NCBI RefSeq assembly: GCF_000208385.1
Contig: NC_015436.1
Coordinates: 434,001 to 498,000, forward strand
Direction of reading: 5' to 3'
Length of the DNA: 64,000 nt
Origin: Parasphaerochaeta coccoides DSM 17374
GTDB taxonomy: Bacteria > Spirochaetota > Spirochaetia > Sphaerochaetales > Sphaerochaetaceae
Under the pieces are notes generated by a model. It did no database searches. It was not told where the DNA came from and saw only the letters and a program-made list of their open reading frames with translations. Shown here piece after piece: positions 36,841-45,709 of this stretch; positions within the stretch are counted from its first letter, which is position 1, and each line of letters begins with the position of its first letter. A program made the translations under genes and the position numbers.

Positions 36841-37725
36841 ATGCTTATTCTGATTGCTGATGCATTCGACACGTCTTTGCCAAAACAATTATCCCGGTTC
36901 GGTGAAGTGACCTCAGATCCCGCAAGGCTGGGGGAAGCCGATATTGTCCTGGTTCGCAGCAAGACCAAATGTACCAGTGATTGGATGGCAGGTGCGCCCC
37001 GTGTCAAGGCCATCATCCGTGGTGGAGTAGGGATGGATAACATCGACATGGAGAGTGCTGCCAGCAAAGGAATTTTGACCCTGAACACGCCGACAGCTTC
37101 CAGCATTGCTGTCGCCGAGCTTGCGTTCTCCCTGATGCTTGCGGTTCCTAACCACATAAGCGAATATGACGCTGGCATGAAATCTGGAAAATGGTTGAAA
37201 AATCTCAAACGCACTGAATTGTACGGGAAAACCATTGCGCTTCTGGGAATGGGCAATATAGCCACGGAAGTAGCAAAACGCGCTCTTGCGTTCGGCATGA
37301 AGGTTGTGGCTTATGATTGCTCCAAGAAGGGTTCTCCCTATGCGGAAATGAAGGACTCGGTAGAGGATGCAGTCAGGGATGCCGACTATGTCTCCGTCCA
37401 TCTGCCGTTGAATGCCGCCACCAACCATCTGGTTGACCGGAAACTTCTGGAAGTCATGACGCGCAAGCCGGTCATCATCAATACAGCCCGCGGACTATGC
37501 ATTGATGCACAGGCAATGGTAGATGCCTTGGAGAATGGCCAGGTTTCCTGGTATGCGGCGGATGTCTATCCGAGCGATCCTCCATCGCCTGACTATCCTC
37601 TTTTGAAATGCGAACATGTGACGCTGACTCCTCATGTGGGGGCAAACAGCGAGGAAAACCTGGGGCGTATCGGCGACGAAGTCGTCCGTATCATCGAAAG
37701 ACTGAAAGATGAAGGGAAGGTGTGA
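36841..37725 (+). CDS. serA: D-3-phosphoglycerate dehydrogenase-type enzyme
   Basis: A 294-residue 2-hydroxyacid dehydrogenase, the short SerA form without ACT domains. It has the NAD loop LLGMGNIATEVAK near residue 138, catalytic Arg in NTARG near 222 and His in TPHVG near 265. The usual Glu of the DVFEEEP segment is replaced in DVYPSDPP, which puts an Asp close by. Paired with serC, it makes phosphohydroxypyruvate from 3-phosphoglycerate, the first step to serine. AGGAG at 36830-36834 precedes the ATG. It heads a three-gene operon. Confidence 0.9.
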   Translation: MLILIADAFDTSLPKQLSRFGEVTSDPARLGEADIVLVRSKTKCTSDWMAGAPRVKAIIRGGVGMDNIDMESAASKGILTLNTPTASSIAVAELAFSLMLAVPNHISEYDAGMKSGKWLKNLKRTELYGKTIALLGMGNIATEVAKRALAFGMKVVAYDCSKKGSPYAEMKDSVEDAVRDADYVSVHLPLNAATNHLVDRKLLEVMTRKPVIINTARGLCIDAQAMVDALENGQVSWYAADVYPSDPPSPDYPLLKCEHVTLTPHVGANSEENLGRIGDEVVRIIERLKDEGKV

Positions 37726-37726
37726 A

Positions 37727-38812
37727 GTGGAGCGCAAGAAGATCTTTTTTGCAGGGCCTTCGGTGATGCCCGTCGAAGTATTGACGGAGATGTCTGAGAA
37801 TCTTGTCGATTATCATGGGCAGGGATTGTCCATGCTTGAAGCAAGCCATCGTGGGGGCATGTTCGAGGATATGTACGATGAGACCTTGGCTTTGATACGT
37901 CAGGTCATGGACATTCCCGACGAGTATGAAGTTTTTTTCCTTGGGGGAGGCGCAACCCTTCAGTTTTCCATGATACCCTTGAACTTTCTGAAAAAAGATG
38001 GCTTTGCCGACTATGCTGATACCGGCACGTGGTCAGGCAAGGCGGCCAGTGATGCCAAGACCATAGGAACCGTCCGGCTGGCATATGACGGCGCGTCTTC
38101 TCATTATACCAGCATGCCGGATCCTGCCGCTTTCAAGCCGGATTCCGCGGCCTCATACCTCTACATCTGTAGCAATGAGACAGTCGGAGGAATCGAATGG
38201 CCGGCGTATCCCGAAACAGGTAACGTTCCGCTTATCGCGGACATGTCCAGTGATTTCTTTTCACGCCCGGTGCGGGTGAAGGACTTCGGCATGATTTATG
38301 GGGGAATACAGAAGAACCTTGGTCCCGCGGGGGCAACCCTGCTCATCATCCGCAAGGATTTGCTGGAGAGCCGCAATTCCGGTTTACCCACCTATCTGGA
38401 CTACGGCACGCATGTCTCGCAGAAAGGGCTTTATAATACACCTCCGGTCTTTGCCATCTGGGCTGTGAAACTGGTCCTTGACTGGATAGTGCGCAACGGA
38501 GGGTTGGCGGGAATGGATGAAAAGGCACGTTCAAAGAGTTCCTTGCTTTATGATGTCATAGACAACAGTGGAGGGTTCTACCGTTCTCCCGTGGACAGAC
38601 GCTTCCGCTCCCGAATGAACATAGTGTTTCGCCTTGCTACTGAGGAATTGGAGAACGAACTGATAGCCGAGTCAAAGAAGCTGGGCATGCTGGGACTCAA
38701 GGGACACCGTTCAGTAGGAGGACTAAGGGCGTCGGTCTATAATGCGCTTCCAGAAGCGGATGTCCATGCCTTGGTTGATTACATGCGTGACTTCCAGGCA
38801 CGCAAAGGGTAA
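37727..38812 (+). CDS. serC: Phosphoserine aminotransferase
   Basis: A PLP enzyme converting 3-phosphohydroxypyruvate and glutamate to phosphoserine and 2-oxoglutarate. The 361-residue chain has FFAGPSVMPVEVLTEM at the start, FLGGGATLQF near 75, the phosphate-site Asp in ADMSSDFFSRP and the PLP lysine in YGGIQKNLGPAGATLLI near 190, and ends with GHRSVGGLRASVYNA. The start is taken as GTG 37727, one base after the serA stop, preceded by GGGAAGG; an ATG at 37709 inside serA is possible. No serB is in the window. Confidence 0.93.
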   Translation: MERKKIFFAGPSVMPVEVLTEMSENLVDYHGQGLSMLEASHRGGMFEDMYDETLALIRQVMDIPDEYEVFFLGGGATLQFSMIPLNFLKKDGFADYADTGTWSGKAASDAKTIGTVRLAYDGASSHYTSMPDPAAFKPDSAASYLYICSNETVGGIEWPAYPETGNVPLIADMSSDFFSRPVRVKDFGMIYGGIQKNLGPAGATLLIIRKDLLESRNSGLPTYLDYGTHVSQKGLYNTPPVFAIWAVKLVLDWIVRNGGLAGMDEKARSKSSLLYDVIDNSGGFYRSPVDRRFRSRMNIVFRLATEELENELIAESKKLGMLGLKGHRSVGGLRASVYNALPEADVHALVDYMRDFQARKG

Positions 38813-38823
38813 GAGGAAGTACT

Positions 38824-39285
38824 ATGGGAACAAAATTTGATGCGACCAACAAGGAAATTCTGAGAAGGCTCGGTAAAGACGGGCGTAAGCCCTTCAGCGT
38901 CATTGCAGATGAGTTGAAGATAACAGAAAATACAGTGCGTTCCCGTGTGAACAAACTGATAGAAGAAGGAACGCTTCAGATTAACGGTCTGATAGATCCT
39001 GCCCATTCATCAGGACTCCAGGCGTTTTTCATGGGGGTCAGGATGAAGACTTCCCTTGACCTGGGGCAGAAAGCCTCCGACTTCTCGAAACTTCGGGGAG
39101 TGGTTTCCGCCGTCGTGGTCACTGGGCGGTATGACCTGATTGTCCAGCTCATCCTCTCTGAGAACGAAGGCGTGACCTTGCTTGATTTTTTCAAGAATGA
39201 GTTGGTCAAGGTCAAGGACATCATGGAAGTGGAGACTTTCCTGGTCTACGAAGCATGCAACCATAGGGTACCATACGTGTTGTGA
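38824..39285 (+). CDS. Lrp/AsnC-family transcriptional regulator
   Basis: A 153-residue regulator with an N-terminal winged helix (DATNKEILRRLGKDGRKPFSVIADELKITENTVRSRVNKLIEEGTL) and a C-terminal RAM ligand-binding domain. Members of the family sense amino acids. As the third gene of the serine operon, 11 bases after serC, it probably controls this operon, perhaps at the palindrome at 36766. GAGGAAG precedes the ATG. Confidence 0.9.
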   Translation: MGTKFDATNKEILRRLGKDGRKPFSVIADELKITENTVRSRVNKLIEEGTLQINGLIDPAHSSGLQAFFMGVRMKTSLDLGQKASDFSKLRGVVSAVVVTGRYDLIVQLILSENEGVTLLDFFKNELVKVKDIMEVETFLVYEACNHRVPYVL

Positions 39286-39460
39286 CGGCACTGTCTTGCA
39301 TATGAGAATGCGTAAATAGTGCGCAAAAGATAAGCTCTCGACAGATATCATTCTAAATTGTTAAGAATTGGTGTATATTTGTGTCATGATTTCTCTTTGG
39401 GGTAACTGCAATGAAAAGAACGCGGAGTGATTCGCGGGAACTGGGCAAGGGACAGCAGGC

Positions 39461-40633
39461 ATGGATAGAAGCAAGTACACAGATATAGCGCCATATGATG
39501 AAAAAGAGATTGCGGCGGCGGTTGCTCGGCTTCAGGCGAAACCGGGTATATATGATGTAATCACCGATCTGATCATCAAGTCCAATCCTCTGACCGCTTG
39601 GTACAAGAAAAGCGTCTTCAAAGACAAATTCCAGGAATCGCTTGCCCAAGTCCGGAGCTATGATGATTTTCAGCGCAACATTACCGCAGGAATCTTCATC
39701 CCTGCCATCCTCAAAGGCTCGGTGGATGATTTCTCATACAGCGGAGTGCAAGAGCTTGATCATTCCAAACCATATCTTTTTATCAGCAATCATCGGGACA
39801 TTGTCCTTGACTGTGCCCTCTTGGACTATGCGCTTCTTAACGAGGGTCATAATCTCTGTGAAATGGCCATCGGCGACAATCTCCTGATTCATCCTCTTGC
39901 CTTGGATCTTTTCAAGCTCAACGGTGGAGTCACCGTTAAGAGAACCCTTCCGTTGCGGGAGAAATACTTGGAGTCCATCCGGCTGTCCCGTTATTTCGTT
40001 GAATTAATCACGGAGGAGAAGACTTCCATCTGGATTGCGCAGAAAAGCGGCCGGGCAAAGGATGGCATTGATGTCACAAGTCCTTCCATCATCAAGATGC
40101 TGTATCTTTCCAGCAAAACGAAAGGCATTGGATTTTCCGACTTGATCAACGCCTGTAATATTGTGCCCGTGGCAATCAGCTATCAATATGATCCCTGTGA
40201 CATCAACAAGGGACGTGAGGAAATCAGCAAGAAGTTGCACGGGGGCGAATATACGAAACGTAAATATGAGGATATCCTCAACATGCTTCGCGGTTTAAGG
40301 AAATATAAGGGGAACATTCATATTGCTTTCGGTACAAAGCTGGAAGGGAATTTTCAGGATCCCAATGAAGTAGCTGCGGAAATCGACCGGCAGATACATA
40401 TGAATTATCGGCTTTGGGATACAAATTATTTTGCTTATGACTATGTGACGGACTCACAGGACTATGCAGGTGAATATGAATCCCTCAACCAGAGAAAATT
40501 CCTTGCCCGTTATAAGCGCTTGAGTCATGATGTGCGCACTTATGTCCTCAATGCCTATGCCAATCCTGTTCGTTCACGTCTTGCCGCAGAAGGAGCGGGA
40601 GCATATCCCTGTTCGCTGGAAGCTATTATATAG
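39461..40633 (+). CDS. PlsC-type acyltransferase
   Basis: A 390-residue acyltransferase of the glycerolipid family. The catalytic NHxxxxD motif is NHRDIVLD near residue 109, followed by a GGVTVKR segment near 155 (second block) and WIAQKSGRAKDG near 190 (third block with the acyl-acceptor pocket). Likely acylates 1-acylglycerol-3-phosphate or another lipid acceptor at the inner membrane. It is longer than PlsC (about 240), the C-terminal ~160 residues being family-specific. The ribosome site is weak. The gap 39286-39460 holds no other gene I can support. Confidence 0.8.
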   Translation: MDRSKYTDIAPYDEKEIAAAVARLQAKPGIYDVITDLIIKSNPLTAWYKKSVFKDKFQESLAQVRSYDDFQRNITAGIFIPAILKGSVDDFSYSGVQELDHSKPYLFISNHRDIVLDCALLDYALLNEGHNLCEMAIGDNLLIHPLALDLFKLNGGVTVKRTLPLREKYLESIRLSRYFVELITEEKTSIWIAQKSGRAKDGIDVTSPSIIKMLYLSSKTKGIGFSDLINACNIVPVAISYQYDPCDINKGREEISKKLHGGEYTKRKYEDILNMLRGLRKYKGNIHIAFGTKLEGNFQDPNEVAAEIDRQIHMNYRLWDTNYFAYDYVTDSQDYAGEYESLNQRKFLARYKRLSHDVRTYVLNAYANPVRSRLAAEGAGAYPCSLEAII

Positions 40634-40709
40634 AGGGAATCGTATAGGTTACGTCAGCGCAAACACTGCTAAACGTCGGTAGCATTTGACGGATTATGTG
40701 CCAGCTGGA

Positions 40710-42590
40710 TTATGTGCGTCCTACCGATTTCCTCAACTCATCTTGTGAGAGTCTCACCAAAAATGTACGACCATGGGGACAGCGGGGTTCTGCCATGGCA
40801 AAGACTTTGCGCAGGATTTCTTCCGCAGCCATCTTGTCCAGTGTGTCTCCGTCACGTATGGCGGAATGGCAGGCGATGATTGCATACAGTCCTTTGTCAA
40901 GTTCCGTCATGTCGCCGCAGTGGTGGCTGATGAAGTCTACGACCTGTTTTTCCACGGGTTTGCCGAGGGCAGGCATGGTCATGATTTCCCATTGCCGTTC
41001 ATCGGGTCTGGTCAGTTCAATGCCGTACTCCGCGTACAGATGCGAGTTCTGCTGGAGGTATTCATCGACATCTCCGTCCACATCGAAGCTCAAGGGAACC
41101 ATCAGCTTCTGTATGTCCTTACGGCTCACGATTTCATCGTAAAGGATGCGTTCATGCGCGGCATGTTGGTCAACTATGTAGAGATCTCCATCTTTCTCAG
41201 CGATGAGGAAAAGGGAAAATGCCTGTCCTATGTAGGTGAAGTCCTGTTCCGAAGCATTTTCAGGTATCCATGTGGTGGCGTCAGCGGCGGTTCTGTCCGC
41301 TTTGATGGTCACGGCGGACGATGTCCCGGATTTCTGGAGGAAATCACGCGCTTTCTCAAACCAACAGAAATCAGCTGGTTTGCCACTGTTCTTCAGGGCT
41401 TCTGCAACAGAGGACGGGGCAGGCGAATATCCTGAAGCGGAACCATAACCATAGGTGACGTGTTTGGATGCGACATGAGTGTCGGCGGTTCGTTCTCCTT
41501 GATGACGTGGGGAGGCGCCAAGTTCCGGTTGCACGTCGGACTGCACGTCGGCCGCATGGTCTTCCTGCATCATGCCCCTCAGACGTGGTATGGTGCGGCG
41601 AACTTGTGTCCTGACCATTTCTACAATCTGATGATGTATTTCAGCCTTGTTCCTCAGCTTGACTTCCCGCTTTGCCGGATGGATGTTGAAATCAGCTAGT
41701 TCAGGATCCACGGAAATGAAAAGATAGCAGTATGGGAATGAACCGCCAGGCAGCATTTCCCCATAGCCATAGGTAACGGCCTGTACGAGCGCATAATCTT
41801 CAATCGGCCTGTTGTTGACATACACCTTGATGTGGGAACGGTCAGAACGGAACGTAGAAGGGGTCGAGCAGACGGCATACAGGTCAAAGCGTCCGGCGTG
41901 GTCGGTCAATTCCATTGTTTCGGAACGCACAAGGTTCTTGTCCGTAGCCAGTGCATCAAGGACACGCTCCTTGCGGTTTGTGACAGGGAAATGAACACGG
42001 AGGCTATCGTCAACCAGCAGCCGAAATTCAATGGAAGGGAAGGCAAGGCTTTTTTCAACCATGACGGCACGGCAGCTTGCCGCCTCCGCAGAGGCTCTTT
42101 TCATGAAGTTACGGCGGGCAGGGATGAACTTGAAAAGCCCTTCCACGTCTACCTTGGTGCCAGTGGAAGGCCCTCCGGGGACGGGTTCTTCCTTCCGTCC
42201 GTTGTCAACGGTCATGCTCCATGGGCTTTGTCCGTGCCAGCTGCTGGCTATCGTCACCCGTGAGCAGGCCGCAATGCTGTACAAGGCTTCTCCACGAAAA
42301 CCCATGGTGGACAGATGATACAGGTCATCGACCGAGGCCACCTTGCTGGTGGCATGGCTTTCACAGCACAACGGCAGGTCGTCAGGAGCGATGCCTGAGC
42401 CGTTATCCATGATGGAGATGAGATCCAGTCCTCCGTTTTCAATGGCGACGGTGATGGTCGTGGCCCCGGCATCGACGGCATTGTCTATGAGTTCACGAAC
42501 AACGGACGATGGGCGTTCAATGACTTCTCCCGCTGCAATCCTCTGGGCGACAATGGGATCCAGCCGTTTGATGCGTCCTGTTTTTTCCAT
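40710..42590 (-). CDS. mutL: DNA mismatch repair protein MutL
   Basis: Couples mismatch recognition by MutS to strand removal. The 626-residue protein has the GHKL ATPase domain at residues 1-330, with VAQRIAAGEVIERPSSVVREL, DNGSGI and TMGFRGEAL, a Pro/Ser-rich linker, and the C-terminal dimer domain from about 435, with DQHAAHERI and ACHSAIRDGDTL. The endonuclease DQHAxxERxxYE motif is close (DQHAAHERILYDE), with CPHGR near the end, so strand nicking is possible. Convergent with the acyltransferase gene. Confidence 0.95.
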   Translation of the reverse strand: MEKTGRIKRLDPIVAQRIAAGEVIERPSSVVRELIDNAVDAGATTITVAIENGGLDLISIMDNGSGIAPDDLPLCCESHATSKVASVDDLYHLSTMGFRGEALYSIAACSRVTIASSWHGQSPWSMTVDNGRKEEPVPGGPSTGTKVDVEGLFKFIPARRNFMKRASAEAASCRAVMVEKSLAFPSIEFRLLVDDSLRVHFPVTNRKERVLDALATDKNLVRSETMELTDHAGRFDLYAVCSTPSTFRSDRSHIKVYVNNRPIEDYALVQAVTYGYGEMLPGGSFPYCYLFISVDPELADFNIHPAKREVKLRNKAEIHHQIVEMVRTQVRRTIPRLRGMMQEDHAADVQSDVQPELGASPRHQGERTADTHVASKHVTYGYGSASGYSPAPSSVAEALKNSGKPADFCWFEKARDFLQKSGTSSAVTIKADRTAADATTWIPENASEQDFTYIGQAFSLFLIAEKDGDLYIVDQHAAHERILYDEIVSRKDIQKLMVPLSFDVDGDVDEYLQQNSHLYAEYGIELTRPDERQWEIMTMPALGKPVEKQVVDFISHHCGDMTELDKGLYAIIACHSAIRDGDTLDKMAAEEILRKVFAMAEPRCPHGRTFLVRLSQDELRKSVGRT

Positions 42591-42811
42591 GATCTTATCA
42601 TACCATGATAAAGAAAAAATGTCGCAGGGATGTTGTTTGCGGGTTTTGTTTCATTGGACATACAATTACAAGTGTCCATCAGGACTGAATTTCGGAACAT
42701 GAGCGAGGCTACAGAGAAAATATCCATGTACGAAAAAGGTATGACAATCCGCCAAAAGAATTTTCTGATGCCTTGTGTGCTTATCTGGAAAAAAGATTTT
42801 CATAAAAACAG
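42591..42811. other. Gene-free stretch between mutL and the FecR-like gene
   Basis: No frame here has a convincing ribosome site with a protein-like composition. It would contain the mutL promoter on the minus strand; no good -10/-35 pair was found. Confidence 0.5.
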
Positions 42812-42843
42812 AAAAAAAACGAACCCAGCATCAGCATGGGTCC
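42812..42843 (-). terminator. Intrinsic terminator of the FecR-like gene
   Basis: Read on the minus strand, GGACCCA and TGGGTTC form a 7-bp stem followed by eight T. It lies 46 bases beyond the stop at 42890. Confidence 0.85.
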
Positions 42844-42889
42844 GTCTTTATAAAGTCTATTAAGCAGCATCTATCGGTAATGGCCGTTC

Positions 42890-45652
42890 CTATTTATTGC
42901 CCACGTGCAATACTCCGCTCAGGGTGAGCAGGGGAGATATGCCGATGGGAGATGTGTCATCCTGACGAACCTCAGCACGTGCCCGTATGCCGAAGGTTCC
43001 GTTGTCATAGCCACCTTCAGCGTACCATGCCGCATAAACAGGATTGAGGAAGCTTTCAATACCAGAGCTACTGGAGAACAAGGCTTTCCAACTATCGATG
43101 ACGCTGATGTGGCTCATGCCGACACCGAGTATCCACGATTTCAGGTTGATGCTCAGGCCAATGCTGCCGCGATCCGCTTTCCGAGTGGAATCAACGTTAG
43201 GAAGCGCCGGATTCAGGGTCGCCAAGGCAAACCCCTGTGCCTCGAAAGGAAGCGTATAGTCGGCGGACAGGGAGAAAACACCCAAAGACAGCAAGATGTC
43301 GCCGCCTATGACAATCGTATCACTGCCAGATGTAAGCGGGATACCGGAGAAAGACGTACTGTTAAACCTGTCCGTGCTGGGTTCACCATGGTTGTAGGCA
43401 ACGAACAGAGAAGCGCGGGTACTGTCGGCAATGCGTGTGTCAAGGCGCACGCTGAGCAGTGCATTGGGGAACTTATCCTCGAAACCGGAACCCGTGCCAA
43501 CATAGATGGTGGAAGACGATGGATTCAGGGCATCAACATACGTGCCGAGCGTCAACGAGAGTCCAAGGAAAAGGTCGCGTGTATCCTGTAAGGTGAAAGA
43601 AACATCCATGGCGGGGAAAAGTGGCATATCGGAAAGAGTGCCTCCGGTCATCCTTAACCCCATGACTCCTGAAAATCCGATAGCAAAGGATGATGACGGC
43701 TTTAAAGCAAACCGGAGCATGGCGGCCTGGAAACCGCCTCCTACAAGGGATGTTCCATACAGGTCATCAATATACAGCTCCTGGGCAATAAGATTTGAAT
43801 TATAAGCCTGTCTGAGAGGCAGAATCTTGCCTGAACTGAATTTCGGGTCATAGGCACTCATCACGGTCAGATGGTCACGCCCTTGAAAGGAGGAACCATC
43901 GGCGTTAATGAAGAACCCATTGTAGCGGGAACCATAACTGATATGGTCGATGAAACGCAGGACGGAAGCTCCGATGGACAGGGGTGAGGATGTATCGAAA
44001 TCAACGACGTTTCCTCCCCATGAAAGAGGAGAGTCAAAGACAAGCGAAACATCTGCACGCAATCCCAGGCGGAAACCATTGGTGATGAAGTACGGTATGA
44101 GAGCGAGAGACATTCCTGACTTACCGTTCTCCACCTGGTGGAAACCAGACAGCACGGAGTCAACGCCCCAGATAAAAGATGGCGCAGGCGCGTCACCCCT
44201 CAGGATTGCCGCGGCTCCTGTTTGTGGAACGACGACAGGGGAGGATGAACTACCGGATGAAACAGGGGCATCGGTTCCCACGGTTTCCGTGTTCAGGCGA
44301 TTGTCAATTACGGTGGAGTCATCAGAAAATACGGGAGCTGGCGGAACGTTCGATGTTATTTCAGACAAAGAGAATTCAGGAGCTGGCGGCCGGGTAGCAG
44401 GAGCGTTCAACGTTACTTCACTCCAAGAGAATTCAGGGGTAGACGGACGGGCAGGCACGACATTCCAAGTCGCTGTCGAAGAAAATTCCGGCGTAGGAGC
44501 AACGAGCAAAGTCACGGATGGTGACGTGCTGAATTCTGGAGTATCGGGCGTAGTCTTCATGATTTCCACAGAGATTGTGGAAGCGAACAAAGGCACTGGA
44601 GGAGGCAAAAAATCTGTCTTTATTCCATCGCTGAATTGCGGTGCATCAGGAACAATAATGACTGTAGGTGGTTCAGGAAGTGTAGGCGGCTCAGGAACTG
44701 TAGGCGGTTCAGAAATGGGTTCAGGAATAATTACATCAACTCCGATGATTGAGGAAAAAACAGGGATATCAGGCGGAGCTATGATTGATGTCGTGCCAGA
44801 ATCAGGATCTTCCGATGTGTAAAATTCCACCTGTATGGTGCTGGAGAACTCAGGAGCAACAGGTGTGCCATGTACGACAGGCACATCAGGAGAAACAGGC
44901 GTGGCAGGCTCGTCAGGTACGTCAGGAGAAACAGGTGTGGCAGGTTCGTCAGGTACGTCAGGAGAAACAGGTGTGGCAGGTTCGTCGGGTACATCAGGAG
45001 AAACAGGCGTGGCAGGTTCGTCGGGTACATCAGGAGAAACAGGCGTGGCAGGTTCGTCAGGTACATCAGGAGAAAGGGGGACGACCATGGGACCAGAGCC
45101 ATAATATTCTTCCGGACCGGGGATCATATCCAGGAACGTCATGTCATGAAGATCTGTCAGAGTACCTGTGATGCTGTTGAAAGCAGTGACTTCACCGGTG
45201 AACGTATAAATCCATTCTTCATCATCCATCGTGGCGACCATGAATTCAGCAGGAGCTTGGGCGGTGAACAGGGATACCGGAGTGAAGACAGTGATGGCAA
45301 CCATAGGGTTATTGCTGGTTCTAGCCCTTATTGTTCCTTCCAGCACATAGAGATCAAGCTTATTAGAGGAAAAACGGCTGAACGCCACTGTAGAACCGGC
45401 AGTCATGCTGACGCGGAAATTCAGATTCTCGGAAACCAGGCGCGTCGGACGAACGGCGTGAACCAGCCATGACTCCTCAAGACCGTTGGTGGAGATGCGA
45501 TTGTCTTCTACCCTGGTTCCGTCTTTATCATAAACGATGACGCTATCGGCGGTTTCTCCATCAATGAATAACCGAGCAGAGAACGCGGGAATTGTCGCGG
45601 AAGCCAATAGCAGCACTATCAATAAAATCCGTGACATATTTATTTTTCTCAT
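42890..45652 (-). CDS. Exported repeat protein with FecR-like start and beta-barrel end
   Basis: A 920-residue surface protein. Residues 1-26 are a signal peptide ending AFSA. Residues ~60-160 resemble a FecR-like beta domain (AGSTVAFSRFSSNKLDLYVLEGTIRA, then FTAQAPAEFMVATM). From ~190 to 265 there are five full and one partial 12-residue repeats, SPDVPDEPATPV, coded by 36-bp tandem repeats. More Pro-rich degenerate repeats follow, such as PEFSSTI, to about residue 460. The last ~440 residues are strand-rich and would form an outer-membrane barrel or adhesin domain. A rigid Pro spacer between periplasmic and barrel parts is likely. Confidence 0.7.
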   Translation of the reverse strand: MRKINMSRILLIVLLLASATIPAFSARLFIDGETADSVIVYDKDGTRVEDNRISTNGLEESWLVHAVRPTRLVSENLNFRVSMTAGSTVAFSRFSSNKLDLYVLEGTIRARTSNNPMVAITVFTPVSLFTAQAPAEFMVATMDDEEWIYTFTGEVTAFNSITGTLTDLHDMTFLDMIPGPEEYYGSGPMVVPLSPDVPDEPATPVSPDVPDEPATPVSPDVPDEPATPVSPDVPDEPATPVSPDVPDEPATPVSPDVPVVHGTPVAPEFSSTIQVEFYTSEDPDSGTTSIIAPPDIPVFSSIIGVDVIIPEPISEPPTVPEPPTLPEPPTVIIVPDAPQFSDGIKTDFLPPPVPLFASTISVEIMKTTPDTPEFSTSPSVTLLVAPTPEFSSTATWNVVPARPSTPEFSWSEVTLNAPATRPPAPEFSLSEITSNVPPAPVFSDDSTVIDNRLNTETVGTDAPVSSGSSSSPVVVPQTGAAAILRGDAPAPSFIWGVDSVLSGFHQVENGKSGMSLALIPYFITNGFRLGLRADVSLVFDSPLSWGGNVVDFDTSSPLSIGASVLRFIDHISYGSRYNGFFINADGSSFQGRDHLTVMSAYDPKFSSGKILPLRQAYNSNLIAQELYIDDLYGTSLVGGGFQAAMLRFALKPSSSFAIGFSGVMGLRMTGGTLSDMPLFPAMDVSFTLQDTRDLFLGLSLTLGTYVDALNPSSSTIYVGTGSGFEDKFPNALLSVRLDTRIADSTRASLFVAYNHGEPSTDRFNSTSFSGIPLTSGSDTIVIGGDILLSLGVFSLSADYTLPFEAQGFALATLNPALPNVDSTRKADRGSIGLSINLKSWILGVGMSHISVIDSWKALFSSSSGIESFLNPVYAAWYAEGGYDNGTFGIRARAEVRQDDTSPIGISPLLTLSGVLHVGNK
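44880..45075. repeat. 36-bp tandem repeat, five full copies plus a partial one
   Basis: Copies start at 44880, 44916, 44952, 44988 and 45024, with a partial copy at 45060. They differ at only a few positions, so they are recently amplified or kept alike by recombination. Each is an exact multiple of three and codes a 12-residue Pro-rich unit on the minus strand, so copy number changes would not break the frame. Confidence 0.92.
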
Positions 45653-45709
45653 AACCCATCCTTTCTGATCAGGTCGTTAAGATCAACATAGTATATCATG
45701 TTAAGTACC

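Noticed and set aside
39411-39488. Short frame MKRTRSD... before the acyltransferase
   Set aside because: No clear ribosome site, overlaps the acyltransferase start in another frame and has no context to support it.
44880-45075. CRISPR array
   Set aside because: The repeats are head-to-tail without spacers and are coding; no cas genes are present.
44835-45104. Plus-strand frame reading like a collagen Gly-x-y repeat
   Set aside because: It is the antisense of the 36-bp repeats inside the exported protein gene, which has a signal peptide, ribosome site and terminator on the minus strand.
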